Below, piece by piece: positions 43,428 through 54,385 of a stretch of 64,000 nt of DNA. The notes under the pieces are model-generated. The model was not told the origin of the DNA and made no database searches. It was given only the letters and a program-made list of their open reading frames with translations. Positions within the stretch are counted from its first letter, which is position 1, and every line of letters begins with the position of its first letter. Where the stretch lies: contig CANTFK010000705.1 in the NCBI GenBank assembly GCA_947646735.1, positions 1 to 64,000 of the forward strand. The letters run 5' to 3'. Position numbers and translations under genes: made by a program. This DNA comes from Peronospora farinosa. Lineage: Eukaryota; Oomycota; Peronosporomycetes; Peronosporales; Peronosporaceae.

Positions 43428-43447
43428 ATCAGTAGAGCTTGTAACAC

Positions 43448-44490
43448 AGCGAAAATGTTATCGAGGGGGGATTCTTTTGAAACTTTATCTTGAGCTTTGT
43501 ATGGATAGAGATCTGGATAGTATATTAAAAATAATGGGTAGTATTATTATCTAGGTCTGCTTTATTTTTTTATTGGTCATATTTTGATTTGTAGTAATAT
43601 TCAACAGACGAGATATTTGCAGAACGATGTACTATTTCTAGACGAAAACCGCAAGGAAAACATTGCTAACGAATGACATCACCTGATTTATAGCCATCTG
43701 CTTTGAGACAAGGGGCGGAGAATCTTGCTGTCATATACGTCAAACACAAAACGTTAATTTAAGATTGTCGAGAGTAATGGACACGGCACTATTGAAAAGT
43801 AAAGAGGTAACGTTGTTGTAGCTTAAAGTTTGAGATAGACTTGTGCAAATAACAAAAGGAAGGCGATATTTATCCCTCACCTTTTTGATAGCCAGCCCAC
43901 ACCTTAGATGTAATATATAATTGATTATCAGCATGTTCAGCACCCTCTTTACATCAACAAGTAGATGTGGTAGAAGTAGGACGTTTATATATGATGAAAA
44001 CTTCATCTACATTTAAACCACAATAAACAGCCTTGCACCCTTCTCGAAGCGTGTTTATGCTTCTAAAACGAGCAAGTGAGAAAACGGTCAAGAAGGTGTC
44101 AATGAGACGTTTACAGTGTACAGAGCAAATTTTTAGAGCGGAATGAAAACAGTAAAAATTGTTTTGTTTACAACTTGGCGCGCAGACAGAGGCCCTTCAT
44201 ACACCCGTTGCCTTCGTTCACGATGAGCAGCAAATATTTACAGCCATATAGCGATTCGACTTCCATTATGCCTTGATTGCCGACATGAAGTAGCTCGAAT
44301 AATCATAGTGGCGCTTGCTTGGAAATAGCATCTAAAAAGGTATTATAGATGAGTGATACTATAAGGTATTAGTTATACCTTACACTATCGGTATCGGTTC
44401 CAATATTGCAACAGTAGTACTTCGTTCAACATACACTGAAGATTGGATAATTCCATATCCAGATACAAGCGATGGCATATTATAATTACT
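43448..44490. other. intergenic, no supported gene
   Basis: The sequence is AT-rich. An 88-codon minus frame (43740-44006) has a hydrophobic start but no recognisable features. Nothing else is seen. Confidence 0.4.
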
Positions 44491-44502
44491 ACAAGGATGT
44501 TT

Positions 44503-45250
44503 ACCCGTCGTTCCGACGGTAATGTAGTATTGTTTAGGCATGTTTAAACGCAGCGATTTGCTAGTATATTTACCCGTCCTTCCGGCGAGTCAAGATCTTA
44601 AAGTCTATACTAATAGTTTATATACTAAGAATATCACGTTGTTTTGATGGAACGCTGCGCTAAGTCGACGCTGCTAGGGTTTGTGCCCGTCGCTCCGACG
44701 AATAGGACGGCAAATTCTACTCTGTTAGTATATTGTCCCATTTAGGGTGCTCACCCGTCGTTCCGACGGTGCGAACAGTAATATATATACTGTTGGAATC
44801 TTAAAAGAAACGCAGCGAGTTAATAGGGTGTTCACCCGTCTTTCCGACGGGTATGGTGCGCAAAGTCTACGCTGATAATATATTGGATTATCATTTTGCT
44901 TAAGAAAATCTAGTTACCTTAGGTAAACTGAAAAGTAGAAACAGTGTGTATCAAGGTCCATGGGGTACCTGTCGTTTCAAAAGTAAATGTGTGCTGGTCG
45001 GTGAGCCCGTCGTTCCGACGGAAAGGTGCGAGCAAACCATAAATGTAGTTTTAAGTATATTTAAGAAATGAATGTAAGTCAAACAGCTTTTTGATGCTAA
45101 GATCTTAAACGGAGATCTGTGTGCTTTATTAGTGCTAGTAAAATGATGTCTGCAGCAAATAAGGGTGTGCACCCATCGTTGCGACGGTGCGAAGTAATAT
45201 GTATAGGCATCTTAAAACGCAGCGATTGCTAGGGTGTTCACCCGTCGTTT
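44503..45250. repeat. array of eight short hairpin repeats (ACCCGTCGTTCCGACGGT)
   Basis: The core CCGTCG-TTC-CGACGG is a perfect 6-bp stem with a 3-base loop. Copies start at 44503, 44572, 44685, 44753, 44834, 45005, 45171 and 45240 (the last partial), at spacings of 69, 113, 68, 81, 171, 166 and 69. Several are preceded by a shared CGCAGCGATTGCTAGGGTG, so the larger unit is about 70 bp and degenerate. Changes in one stem half are only sometimes compensated. The spacing is too irregular for a CRISPR, and the host is eukaryotic. Confidence 0.8.
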
Positions 45251-45720
45251 CTTTGGACACGGTGGGTGAAGTCCGCTATTTGATATTCGTACCTCCTATC
45301 TCTTTAATCTGGTTGACTCTAATATTTATGATACAATACATATGGGTAACTTCGCTTATTGCAATTGATATTAACTCAATCTGATGACAATACTTGCTTT
45401 TGCCATTTTTAGTGTATTATTATAGCACTAAGCCCGTATTATAAAACGTATAAAAAGCATATGCCTTGTCTAATATTTTAATTATATGCTGTGTTTGATA
45501 TATCAATATGTAATGATGTGTAAGAAGTTAATGTGTATCCATCGGTATATGGATTAAATATATAAAACGAAGCACGGGATTCGGACACACTAAATGGACT
45601 ATATAATCTGTTATAGAAATCTGCTCATATTATTATCAATGCAAAATGCAAAATCAGCCAATGCAAAATCAGACAATAATGCAAAATTAGCCAATCCGAA
45701 TGCCGAAAAAGGAGCACTAC

Positions 45721-45748
45721 GGACGGACGGACGGACGGACGGACGGAC
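45721..45748 (+). repeat. (GGAC)7 microsatellite
   Basis: Seven perfect GGAC units lie just upstream of the A3 LTR. Before it, GCAAAATCAGCCAAT-like phrases recur at 45640-45700. Confidence 0.95.
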
Positions 45749-45790
45749 ACAATTCTTTTATTATATAGAAAATAATTGTGATTGAGCTAG

Positions 45791-46154
45791 TGTAGGGTAC
45801 TTAGAGTGGATTAGTCATAAAATCTTAATGCGTAAATAAAATTAGTTCTCATTTTGAGTCGTAAAGATAAAGCCGGTATTGGCTTGTTTCTCTTGTGCAC
45901 TTCTTGCATTGGTATTTTGAAACTCTAAACTCTTCGCTTATTCTTGCACTCTGGGCGTTAAATCTCTGAACCTCAAGCTATTGGTTGTAGGCTAGAAGTA
46001 CCTCCTACTTCCGTAGAACGGGTAGACCTTCGTGGTCGTTTACTTATTCCGTAGAACTAAGTGACTTAAAGCCGTACTTAGTTCTCTAGAACTGAAAAGA
46101 ATGCTTTTAGCCTAAAGTCTTCCTCTGACTAAAGAGCTGAGTAGCCCTGCTACA
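45791..46154 (+). repeat. A3 gypsy 5' LTR (364 bp)
   Basis: The LTR runs from TGTAGGGTACTTAG to CCCTGCTACA, giving terminal TGTAG...CTACA. It is followed by the primer binding site TGGTAGCAC at 46157-46165, two bases downstream, as in the other gypsies of this window. There is no partner LTR in the window because the element is cut off at its 3' side. The call rests on the termini, the primer site and the gag downstream. Confidence 0.7.
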
Positions 46155-47405
46155 CTTGGTAGCACTCGTAGGCAATCCTACACCTGAGTCTTTAAGACTG
46201 ACCCTCTGTAAGGATGGAGAGTTAAAATCACCTCTCCCAGACGCAACGACTAGCACTAGACAAATTATCTGCGTTTGTTGGACCCGACCAAATCGAGGCT
46301 CTTTTGGTCCAGGGCCCTGAGGTCCTTAATGCTCGCCTTGAGGCCTTCATGCGTTATGAGGCAACGCTGCTCTGGCAGGTACACGACCTGGCAGCGTCAG
46401 CTGCGCCTACGCAGTATATCCCGGTACCTGTGCCCGATGCAGAGCCAAAGGCTCGCCCACTCGTTTTAAACGTTAAAACATAAAAGGGGAAGGAGGGAAA
46501 AAATCTTCTTTTCTGGATTCGAGAAGTTGAACTGGCAATGGATGCCTCCATACTTGTGTCAGATAAGCAACGAGTTGGCTTGGCCATTTCTAAGCTTGGT
46601 GGAAGAGCTAGAAAGTGATATCTAACGAGCGATGTCTCTGTAAATGCCGCATTTCCCACATGGGAAATGCTTAAAAGAAACTAGCTTGCGTGTTTGCACC
46701 GCCTAATCAGGCTTATCGTGTGCGCTCACGCTTCTTAGCTATACAACAGGGTAAGAAAGAATTGTCGGACTATGTACAAGAGTTGAGAACTATCATTGCT
46801 GCTGTAACGGGGCTAGAACGTACCGTCACTAGCTTACACGTGCGCTTGAGGAAGACTCAAGCCCGAGTATTAGGTATTAAGTAAATTTAACTCTGATTTT
46901 TATTTTGGTTTTAATTCGTACTAATTACGAAGATTTTAGTCGTAATAAATACGACAGTGTTCCCGCCTTTCGGGAACCACACAATTTCAGGTTGATTTAT
47001 CATTGGTCCATATTGGGGACTTTAGGCCCAATAATAAACCAATAATAAATTACCACGCTGTGCCCGCTATTCGGGCCCAGCACCTGCCTACATATGTAAT
47101 TGTTTATTTGTGTTAATGCTATATGTGTAATGTAGCCCATTACAGCTGCTATGAAGCAGGACCCTCTGGCAGAGGAAGTCCGAGTAAGCATGTTTATGGA
47201 AGGACATCGTACTGGGGTCGCCAGGATAGAAGGTTTTCGTTTCCAGCTTTCGACTTTCGAAGAGGCAGTGAGCATAGCGTTTAACGCTGACTTCAGCTTT
47301 AAGCCTGCTCGCAATTGTCTGCCATGGTATAATTTAAATGCCTCTAACAGGGCGGAACCCATGGACCTCAGTCAAGCTGAAGAAGCTGAGCTTCAAGCTG
47401 CATAG
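46155..47405 (+). pseudogene. A3 gag, interrupted by a solo LTR
   Basis: The readable order is FVGPDQIEALLVQGPEVLNA, a Pro-rich linker, [46 protein letters not shown] and KKELSDYVQELRTIIAA. Then comes the 342-bp solo LTR, then DPLAEEVRVSMFMEGHRTGVA and STFEEAVSIAFNADFSF. Stops lie after VLNVKT and near 46620 and 46683. A degenerate zinc knuckle follows past 47405 (CYMYGNTRHLRPSC). Confidence 0.8.
46803..47144 (-). repeat. solo LTR of the A2 type, reverse orientation
   Basis: The solo LTR is 342 bp, bounded TGTAACGG...CCCATTACA on the plus strand. It matches the A2 3' LTR (55997-56338) in reverse orientation with no difference seen in the region checked. The flanks GCTGC at 46798-46802 and 47145-47149 are a perfect five-base target duplication. 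This is the footprint of an A2-family insertion followed by LTR-LTR recombination. Confidence 0.95.
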
Positions 47406-48874
47406 CAGCAAGGTAACATCCGTAGATGTTACATGTACGGAAACACTAGGCACCTCCGCCCTAGCTGTCCGTTGCGAAAGCAACGTCAGAATCGGCAGAG
47501 CCGTAACCCTGCTCCTAGCCAAAAGGCGAGCACGGAAGGGGAATACGTCAGCGCCCACTAGGGCGCCCCGCGCCTACTGGGAAAGAACTAAGTTCTGTTG
47601 AACATCTAGGATGTAAAGGTAAACAGGGCTTTTTCCCAGGTGGTTCTGTGGAAGCTTTCATGGAACAGGAATACAAGCTATACTTGTTGGTTGTGCCGGC
47701 AACGTTAAAGGTTTTGAGAAGCCATGGTCAATACCAATTGGCTCAGGGGCGTCGGGTGATTATGTCCGACGTCGTTCCCTTAAAGGGAGTCAGCTGTATG
47801 TTGAGACACTATAAGCGCAAGATGGTGACAGTATAACCGTTCGTCTCGCGACAGGTGTACGTGTCAACGTACTAAAGTTCCGTTGAACTTAGGTGTGAAG
47901 TTCTTATACTTCAAGAGCGTTGAACGCTGTCTTGTCTTAGATTTTTTGACTCGAGATATGATCTCATTCTCGGTATGGCCTGGCTGGAACGCCATGAGCC
48001 ATGGATCGATTGGAGATCCAAAACCTTAGGCGCCACGCACAATGTCCCTAGCGAAGCTTTGGAAAGTCATGAACCCACCTTCGCTAGGAAACAAAAGTGC
48101 TATTGGCGCGAGCCGTTAACTGAGTCAGTTAGTGTGCTGGACATTGAAGTGTCGGAGTTGATAAACTCCAATGTCAAAAATAATAGTGTCGAGCAGAGCT
48201 CATTGACACCTAGTGGAACGGCACGTATCTGTTGAGTGAAACACATAGTAATATTGAGACAATGGATGTCGGTAATGCCATCGGTTATCGTAGAGAGAAA
48301 GTTAAGGTCGATGACCTTGTTAGTGATGTCGCCTGCGGTAGTGACTCACTATATGTCGTTAATGACATCGGCTCTCGGATAGAGCAATCTAAGGTCGATG
48401 ACCTTGTTAGTGATGCCACCTGCGGTAGTAACTCACTGGATGTCGTTAATCTCATCGGCTCTCGTATAGAGCAGGTTAATGTCAAGGATTCTATTTACCT
48501 TGGGGATGATGATATCCCAAGTACTTTATAGGTACGGTCTCTTCAATGAGACGGCAGCGTCGTCAGATGGCGGCTGCGAGACGCAAGGCGTCTGTTTTAT
48601 CACGTAGTGATGTTAGTGACCAGCTGTACATCCTGGTCACCGGAGTGATAGGTGATGTAGATGGTGAGGTTGACCTTGAGGCCCTCCCATCACTAAATGC
48701 TTTCTTAGAGCTAGACGAAATATCTGTGGATGAGTTTCATCAAGCCTTGAAGGCTGGTGATCTATCCGATATGGTGGTCATTCGATCTGACCTCGAGCTG
48801 AACTCATCCTCGCTTGTCGATGAGACAGTCCTCGAAGATACAAAGGCGGCACTAAGTGCTCGTAGTGGGGCCTC
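47406..48874 (+). pseudogene. A3 protease region and downstream linker with a 36-residue repeat
   Basis: The protease C-half reads LILGMAWLERHEPWIDWRS (about 47960-48015), preceded by frame-shifted pieces. The active-site Asp region could not be read clearly. At 48232-48531 a unit of about 36 residues (KVDDLVSDATCGSNSLD, then IGSRIEQ) occurs twice in tandem plus a partial copy. The last frame (48546-48874) is an acidic stretch ([18 protein letters not shown]) before the A2 insertion. Confidence 0.7.
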
Positions 48875-49216
48875 TGTAATGGGCTACATTACACATATAG
48901 CATTAACACAAATAAACAATTACATATGTAGGCAGGTGCTGGGCCCGAATAGCGGGCACAGCGTGGTAATTTATTATTGGTTTATTATTGGGCCTAAAGT
49001 CCCCAATATGGACCAATGATAAATCAACCTGAAATTCTGTAGTTCCCGAAACGCGGGAACACTGTCGTATTTATTACGACTAAAATCTTCGTAATTAGTA
49101 CGAATTAAAACCAAAATAAAAATCAGAGTTAAATTTACTTAATACCTAATACTTGGGCTTGAGTCTTCCTCAAGCGCACGTGTAAGCTAGTGACGGTACG
49201 TTCTAGCCCCGTTACA
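48875..49216 (+). repeat. A2 gypsy 5' LTR
   Basis: The LTR runs from TGTAATGGGC to GCCCCGTTACA. Internal self-complementary blocks include CCCGAATAGCGGGC. TTATTATTGGTTTATTATTGG recurs in a similar form in the A1 LTRs. Confidence 0.95.
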
Positions 49217-49242
49217 CCTGGTAGCACTTAGTAGTCCTTTCT

Positions 49243-50292
49243 ATGCCCGAGTTTGGGATGAGCGAATCGTCGTACTTTGACGCTCCAGATTTATTTCTGG
49301 AGCACGCGACCTTCCCCCATCTTACTGGTGTTGAGTGGGATGCCCGTAATCGCCTCGCGGCGATATCGGGAGAGGCATTCGTCGCGTCGCTGATGAGATC
49401 AGCGACCCCTGACGCGCAACGTCTCGCCATACATGAGTTTATGGCACGCGAGCTCACCGAATCCAACCGGCGAGGCTTAACTCCCTCGCGCCCTTCACGT
49501 AATGAGGCCGTGAAGATGGAAACCTCCTCCTACTCTGGAGAAGGTAAGGACCGGTTATCGCTGAACCGGTGGTTCCGAGAAGTTAATATCGCCATCGCCT
49601 CGAGACTTCTTGAGGCACCCCAGGCGAAGGTCAACTTTCTTCTTTCCCGCCTCACCGGGAAGGCCAAGGAGTGGGCCCTTGGTAAACTCGTTGTGGACGA
49701 GCACGCATTTCCCACCTTGGATACCATCCAGGACGATCTCCGTCTTGCCTTCGAGCCACCACAAGAGGAGAAACTGGTGCGATCAAGATTCCTGTCGATG
49801 CGACAGGGTAAAATGGCGATGCGCGACTACGTACAGATGGCTAGGCATCTGGCGTCGTGTATTATCACGCACCCCATGGACATGTACACACAGGTGAATG
49901 TCTTTGTGGATGGTATGCGTGAGGGGCAGACCCGCTTATTGCTGGAGCGCGCCGAGCCTGCCACATTGGAGGAGGCATTCGCCATCGCACTCCGTGAAGA
50001 CTTTAGGGTCACAAAGGCCTATGCCAAACCCTCGGTCGTCAGCGTTCCCCGGCCTTCTGGCCCAGAACCTATGGAGATCGACGTTATTGAGTCGTCGGGT
50101 GACCGGCGACGTGTCTTTCATCATAAAGGTGACGCTCGCACCGGGCGTCCAATGGTTTGCTTTCGTTGTCTCAAGCCAGGACATCGCGCGGCAGAGTGCC
50201 GTGCGCCAGCCCCATTATCGGTGCAAGTAGTGGACGCCCATCATGAGGGTGCTGTACCGGCCGCACGTCCAAAAAACGGTCGGGACCAGTAG
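49243..50292 (+). CDS. A2 Gag with CCHC zinc knuckle, 349 aa
   Basis: This is one intact frame from ATG 49243 to a TAG at 50290. The capsid-like part has [32 protein letters not shown] and [15 protein letters not shown]. Near the C-terminus is a perfect [14 protein letters not shown] knuckle (CX2CX4HX4C), which binds the packaged RNA. The start lies 26 bp after the LTR and 15 bp after the primer site. It is the best preserved gag in the window. Confidence 0.92.
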   Translation: MPEFGMSESSYFDAPDLFLEHATFPHLTGVEWDARNRLAAISGEAFVASLMRSATPDAQRLAIHEFMARELTESNRRGLTPSRPSRNEAVKMETSSYSGEGKDRLSLNRWFREVNIAIASRLLEAPQAKVNFLLSRLTGKAKEWALGKLVVDEHAFPTLDTIQDDLRLAFEPPQEEKLVRSRFLSMRQGKMAMRDYVQMARHLASCIITHPMDMYTQVNVFVDGMREGQTRLLLERAEPATLEEAFAIALREDFRVTKAYAKPSVVSVPRPSGPEPMEIDVIESSGDRRRVFHHKGDARTGRPMVCFRCLKPGHRAAECRAPAPLSVQVVDAHHEGAVPAARPKNGRDQ

Positions 50293-50336
50293 GTGCAGGG
50301 CGCCCTACTGGTTGGAACGGAGGTCCGGGTCCCCCG

Positions 50337-50920
50337 GTGGCAGCCCAACCTTCCAGTCCTCCTGCGCTACGCGCACGGTTAAATGCCACCACTACGAGTG
50401 GTGATTCACGTCTGATTATTGTCATCTTACATGTCGCCGGCGCCCGGCGACCTCTGCGAGCACTCCTGGACTCAGGAGCAACAAACAATTTCTTTCGTGA
50501 ATCTTGTTTGTCGATGCTGCCTCCCAGCATCCAGGTCCGTGAGGGACCTGGCCAAGTCGTCGTCAAGTTGGCTGACGGGAAACCACACCGCGTATCGCGG
50601 CGCGAGGTGTCGTTGCCGTACACGTTTGATGGCTTTCGCAGTAATGATGATTTCTTGGTGATCGCAATGAATTATGCATTCGATTGCATACTGGGCATGC
50701 AAGGCTGGCACGTTATAAGCCCCAGATCGACTGGTTAGCCAGATCAGTGAGACGTCGACGCAAGTTCGATGTCAGTGAAGTGTTTACCCATCTTTTGGTA
50801 TCTCCAAGTGACTGGCCGAACGTCACAGTCGTGGATCGTGATTTATACGACGTTGGCGGTGCACAGAGCGAGCGATGTTCCTCTCTGCACTGCTTGTGCT
50901 GCTCTTCGAGACACAAGTGA
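50337..50920 (+). pseudogene. A2 retropepsin, one frameshift
   Basis: The active site LLDSGATNNFF lies with Asp at 50469-50471, a Val/Lys-rich flap follows, then LPYTFDGF and the C-terminal DCILGM. There the reading shifts (about 50698) and continues in another frame as LARYKPQIDWLARSV. The shift affects the conserved PWL, so the enzyme end is altered. Confidence 0.85.
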
Positions 50921-51584
50921 CAGTGACTCCTCGCTGCAGAGCGAAGAGGACGACGAGGACGACGCGGTCGAACAGGGGTTCTCGCGCGTCATTAATGCGG
51001 TTGAACAGGGGTTCCCGCACGTGAATGCAGTGGTTGAACCGGGGTTCCCATCTGCACCTATTGTGGTCGAGCAGGGGCTCCCACAAGGGCATTGTGGCGA
51101 CGAGCAAGAGCTCGCCAGCAAGTGTGACGTGGACGGACAGGAGTCCTCACGCGAGAGCATGATGGTCGAACCGGGGTTCCTATCATCACCCACTGTGGTC
51201 GAACCGAGGTTCCCACATGGGCATATTGTGGTCGAGCAGTGGCTCCCACACGAGTACAACGTGGACGGACAGGAGTCCCCACGCGAGAGCATGATGGTCG
51301 AACCGGGGTTCCCATCATCACCCACTGTGGTCGAACCGAGGTTCCCACATGGGCATACTGTGGTTGAGCAGGGGCTCCCACGCGGGTTTACGGCGGCCGA
51401 GCAGGAGCTCCCGCATCAAGTGTCGACGGTCGAGTTTGGGGTACTCCCGTCCAGTGTTTCCGGCATCTTGGATGACGACATCCAGTGCCTAGAGGGGGGG
51501 GGTGATGGTAATAACCTGACTGCGGTTCGCCAGCTTCGAGTAGTGACTCGAAGCACGATGGGGACAACAGCACCGACAATTTAG
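50769..51584 (+). CDS. A2 protease-RT linker with VEQGFP/VEPGFP repeats
   Basis: A Cys-rich start and an acidic run ([14 protein letters not shown]) precede about a dozen units of 14-20 residues ending in GFP or GLP, for example [10 protein letters not shown] and [12 protein letters not shown]. At DNA level a block of about 130 bp (ATGATGGTCGAACCGGGGTT) is duplicated near 51160 and 51290. A1 has the same kind of linker (19888-20571). Function unknown. Confidence 0.7.
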   Translation: MSVKCLPIFWYLQVTGRTSQSWIVIYTTLAVHRASDVPLCTACAALRDTSDSDSSLQSEEDDEDDAVEQGFSRVINAVEQGFPHVNAVVEPGFPSAPIVVEQGLPQGHCGDEQELASKCDVDGQESSRESMMVEPGFLSSPTVVEPRFPHGHIVVEQWLPHEYNVDGQESPRESMMVEPGFPSSPTVVEPRFPHGHTVVEQGLPRGFTAAEQELPHQVSTVEFGVLPSSVSGILDDDIQCLEGGGDGNNLTAVRQLRVVTRSTMGTTAPTI

Positions 51585-51586
51585 CG

Positions 51587-52784
51587 TTGGAATGTGTCCA
51601 CGCTATCGTGTACGTGGAAGGGAGTCCACAAAGGCGCCAATATATCGAGGTCGAGAGTCCTCCTCGTAATGCGTCTTCCATTACAAGTCTTCCAGGGCTT
51701 TCCTGGAAGCATTTCCTACGTGACCTTAAGGGAGGCACTGTGGAACAAGTGTGTCTAATCACCAACGAGGTGGTTACCGTGGCAAACGAGGAGCATATGG
51801 CGCGTCCTCAAAGCGCTGAGCCGAAGTCTGCGCGTGAAGAAAGGTTTGCATCACAGTCATGGGAGGCCCTGCGAGAGTCTGGTAACCCCGTCTACGACAT
51901 TGCTCGTGAGTATGCAGACGTGTTCCCGGACAAGATCCCGGCTGAACTTCCTGCGGACCGCGGTGTTCGGCACGAGATTGATCTCGTGCCAGGGTCGAAG
52001 TATTGTGTGACACGGCAGTGGCCGTTGCCTCGAGATCAAGTCGAAGCTATTGACACATTCTTCGAAGGTCGCCGCAAAGCGGGTCATGTGCGTGAAAGTA
52101 TCTCACCACATTCGAGGCGTGAAGAAGGCTACGGAAGGCTGGCGGATAGTGCATGCGTTCAATAAGTTGAATGATGCCACTATTCCTGCGCAAACGCCTA
52201 TTCCCAGGAAGGACATGGTGCTGAATTCCATGTCAGGAAGTGTCATGTTCAGTGCCATCGACTTGACCGATGGCTTTTACCAGATTTTGATGCGACCGAG
52301 TGATATCCCACTCACCGCGGTGAGCACCCCGAGTGGCATGTTATGGGAGTGGCTGGTTATGCCACAAGGGTTGAAGAACGCTCCGGCCACTTTCAATCGC
52401 ATGGTGTCTCAAGTGTTGAGACCTCTTCGGAACTTTGCCCCAAGTTATTTTGACGATATCTTCGTCCATATTCGCCTTGAGGGCAACCTCAACGATGTCC
52501 AAGTTCACCTTCAACACCTGAAGCAAGTGTTTCAAGTTATGCGGGACAACAAGTTGTACGCGAATCTCAAGAAGTGTGTCTTTTGTGCACCGGAGATTCC
52601 GGTGTTAGGTTGCTATGTGAGTAAATCGGGAGTTCGAGCTGATCCAGAGAAGGTGTCGTCCATCTGTTCTTGGCCCACACCCAAGAGCCCTACGGAGCTG
52701 CGCTTGTGGCTGGCTTGGTTAATTATTTGCACAAGTATACGAAGGATTATGCTGGTTCTATCCAGTCTTTGTCGTCACTCTTGA
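51587..52784 (+). pseudogene. A2 reverse transcriptase, broken
   Basis: Lead-in [18 protein letters not shown] and [19 protein letters not shown] end in a deletion near 52110 that removes the SSPTFCV stretch and shifts the frame. The frame 52050-52784 carries the palm: AIDLTDGFYQILM (first Asp), PQGLKNAPATFNRM and YFDD at 52446-52457. The thumb follows to SICSWPTPKSPTEL, with a second one-base shift near 52706. Confidence 0.9.
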
Positions 52785-53392
52785 AGAAAGACGCCACGTG
52801 GTTGTGGCGTTCCGAGCACCAAGCAGCCTTCGAAGCAGTAAAGAAGAGCCTAGCGTCAGCGCCAGTCCTGGTCCTACCAGACGATTCCAAGCCGTTCCAC
52901 GTGGTTTGCGACGCCAGTGATTTTGCAATCGGTTGTACCCTCATGCAATTTGATGATGAGGGCCGTGAACGAGTCGTGAGTTATCAGTCGCGACAGATGA
53001 AGCCAGCTGAGAAGAACTATCCGGTTCACGACAAGGAGTTATTAGCGATGCGCTATGCACTCATCAAGTTTCGCGTGCATCTCCTTGGTGAAAGTACGTT
53101 TGCTTTGTACACCGATCATGCATCGCTGCGCACAGCGATGAAGAGCCCACACCTGTCCCAACGGATGGCACGATGGCTCTCATTCTTCTCTGAGTACAAC
53201 TTCGTCGTGCATTACAAGCCAGGCAAGATCAATATTCTCGCTGACGCCTTGTCACGACGTCCCGACTACGATCCTCGGACTGCTCTGAGTCGTCAGGCTA
53301 CTGATGACGAGGACGATGATGACCGATGTGCAATGTGCAATGTGTGTATCGCTGAACTTAACTCGGGTTACACCCGAGCCGTGTTTATTTGA
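52670..53392 (+). CDS. A2 RT connection and RNase H
   Basis: The frame covers NYLHKYTKDYAG, the RNase H acidic start FHVVCDASDFAIGC, QSRQMKPAEKNYPVHDKELL, LYTDHASLRTAM and VVHYKPGKINILADALSRR. These are the complete landmarks of the gypsy RNase H that removes RNA from the hybrid during replication. It is open up to a shift near 53350. Confidence 0.88.
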   Translation: MAHTQEPYGAALVAGLVNYLHKYTKDYAGSIQSLSSLLKKDATWLWRSEHQAAFEAVKKSLASAPVLVLPDDSKPFHVVCDASDFAIGCTLMQFDDEGRERVVSYQSRQMKPAEKNYPVHDKELLAMRYALIKFRVHLLGESTFALYTDHASLRTAMKSPHLSQRMARWLSFFSEYNFVVHYKPGKINILADALSRRPDYDPRTALSRQATDDEDDDDRCAMCNVCIAELNSGYTRAVFI

Positions 53393-54385
53393 TGAGATCG
53401 TCGCAGCGTACAAGGGTGACTCAGATTATGCAGACATTATCGAGTATCTGCGTGCTCCCAGCGATGCTGCACTGGGAGCATTATCCCGTACCAAGCGCGA
53501 CCATATTCATCGATACAGTTTAGATGGCGATTTGCTTCTGTATAGCATCGACCAATTCGATTCTCCTCGCACGGTGATTGCCAATGACATGGATTTGCGT
53601 GCAAGAATCATTCACGAGTATCACGATGCTCCTGCTGGCGGCCATGTAGGCCGCGAAAAGACTTTCGCGGCTGTGTCTCGAGACTTCTTCTGTCCCCACA
53701 TGTATAGTGGGTACGCAACTGGATCCGAACGTGCGAAATATGCCAGCGTGTGAAGCCATCTCCATCGTCACAGGCTCCCTTGCGATCGTTGCCAATTGCA
53801 GCAGAGGCCTGGAGATCAGTTTCGATGGACTTTATCTTCGGGCTTGCGCCCGATAGCCAAGCTCGAACGGGCATCTTGGTCTTTGTTGACAGATTCAGCA
53901 AGATGACACATCTCGTGCCTGTTCACGCTAAGGTCACCGCGGCAGAGACCGCGGCGCACTTCATCGACGCGGTGTTCCGTCATCATGGCCTTCCAGAAAA
54001 CATTGTTTCGGACCGTGATCCGCGATTTACGTCCGCATTTTGGACATCAATTTTCGAGCTCCTCGGGACAAAACTGCTGATGTCGACGGCATCCCATCCG
54101 GAAACGGATGGGCAGACCGAGCGCGTGAACCGAGTCCTCGAAGATGTTCTTCGGAGTTATGCTACGTCATTTACAAGTTGGAGTGCATTTTTACCACTCG
54201 CTGAGTTCGCCCTCAACAACGCCGTACACGCGTCAGCAGGGTTGACGCCATTTTTTGTGAATTCGGCTCGTCACCCTCGTGTTCCTACTGTCCTGGCCGT
54301 GGGGCTACCCACAACACCTAGTGGCTCCACTCTGGGGGGGATAAAGGTGATAAACAAGGATCGAGTGCAGCTCACGGTATTTTGA
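53304..54385 (+). pseudogene. A2 integrase, zinc module and catalytic core, one shift
   Basis: The frame 53304-53753 has HEYHDAPAGGHVGREK (His pair). A one-base loss near 53706 throws the CEICQR cysteine pair into another frame. The frame 53750-54385 holds the core: SMDFIFGLAPD (Asp 1), FVDRFSKMTHLVPVHA, ENIVSDRDPRFTS (Asp 2) and HPETDGQTERVNRVLEDVL (Glu). The DD35E triad is preserved. Confidence 0.9.

Noticed and set aside
44503..45250. CRISPR-like array
   Set aside because: Spacing is irregular (68-171 bp), repeats are degenerate hairpins of 18 bases, there are no cas genes, and the genome is eukaryotic.
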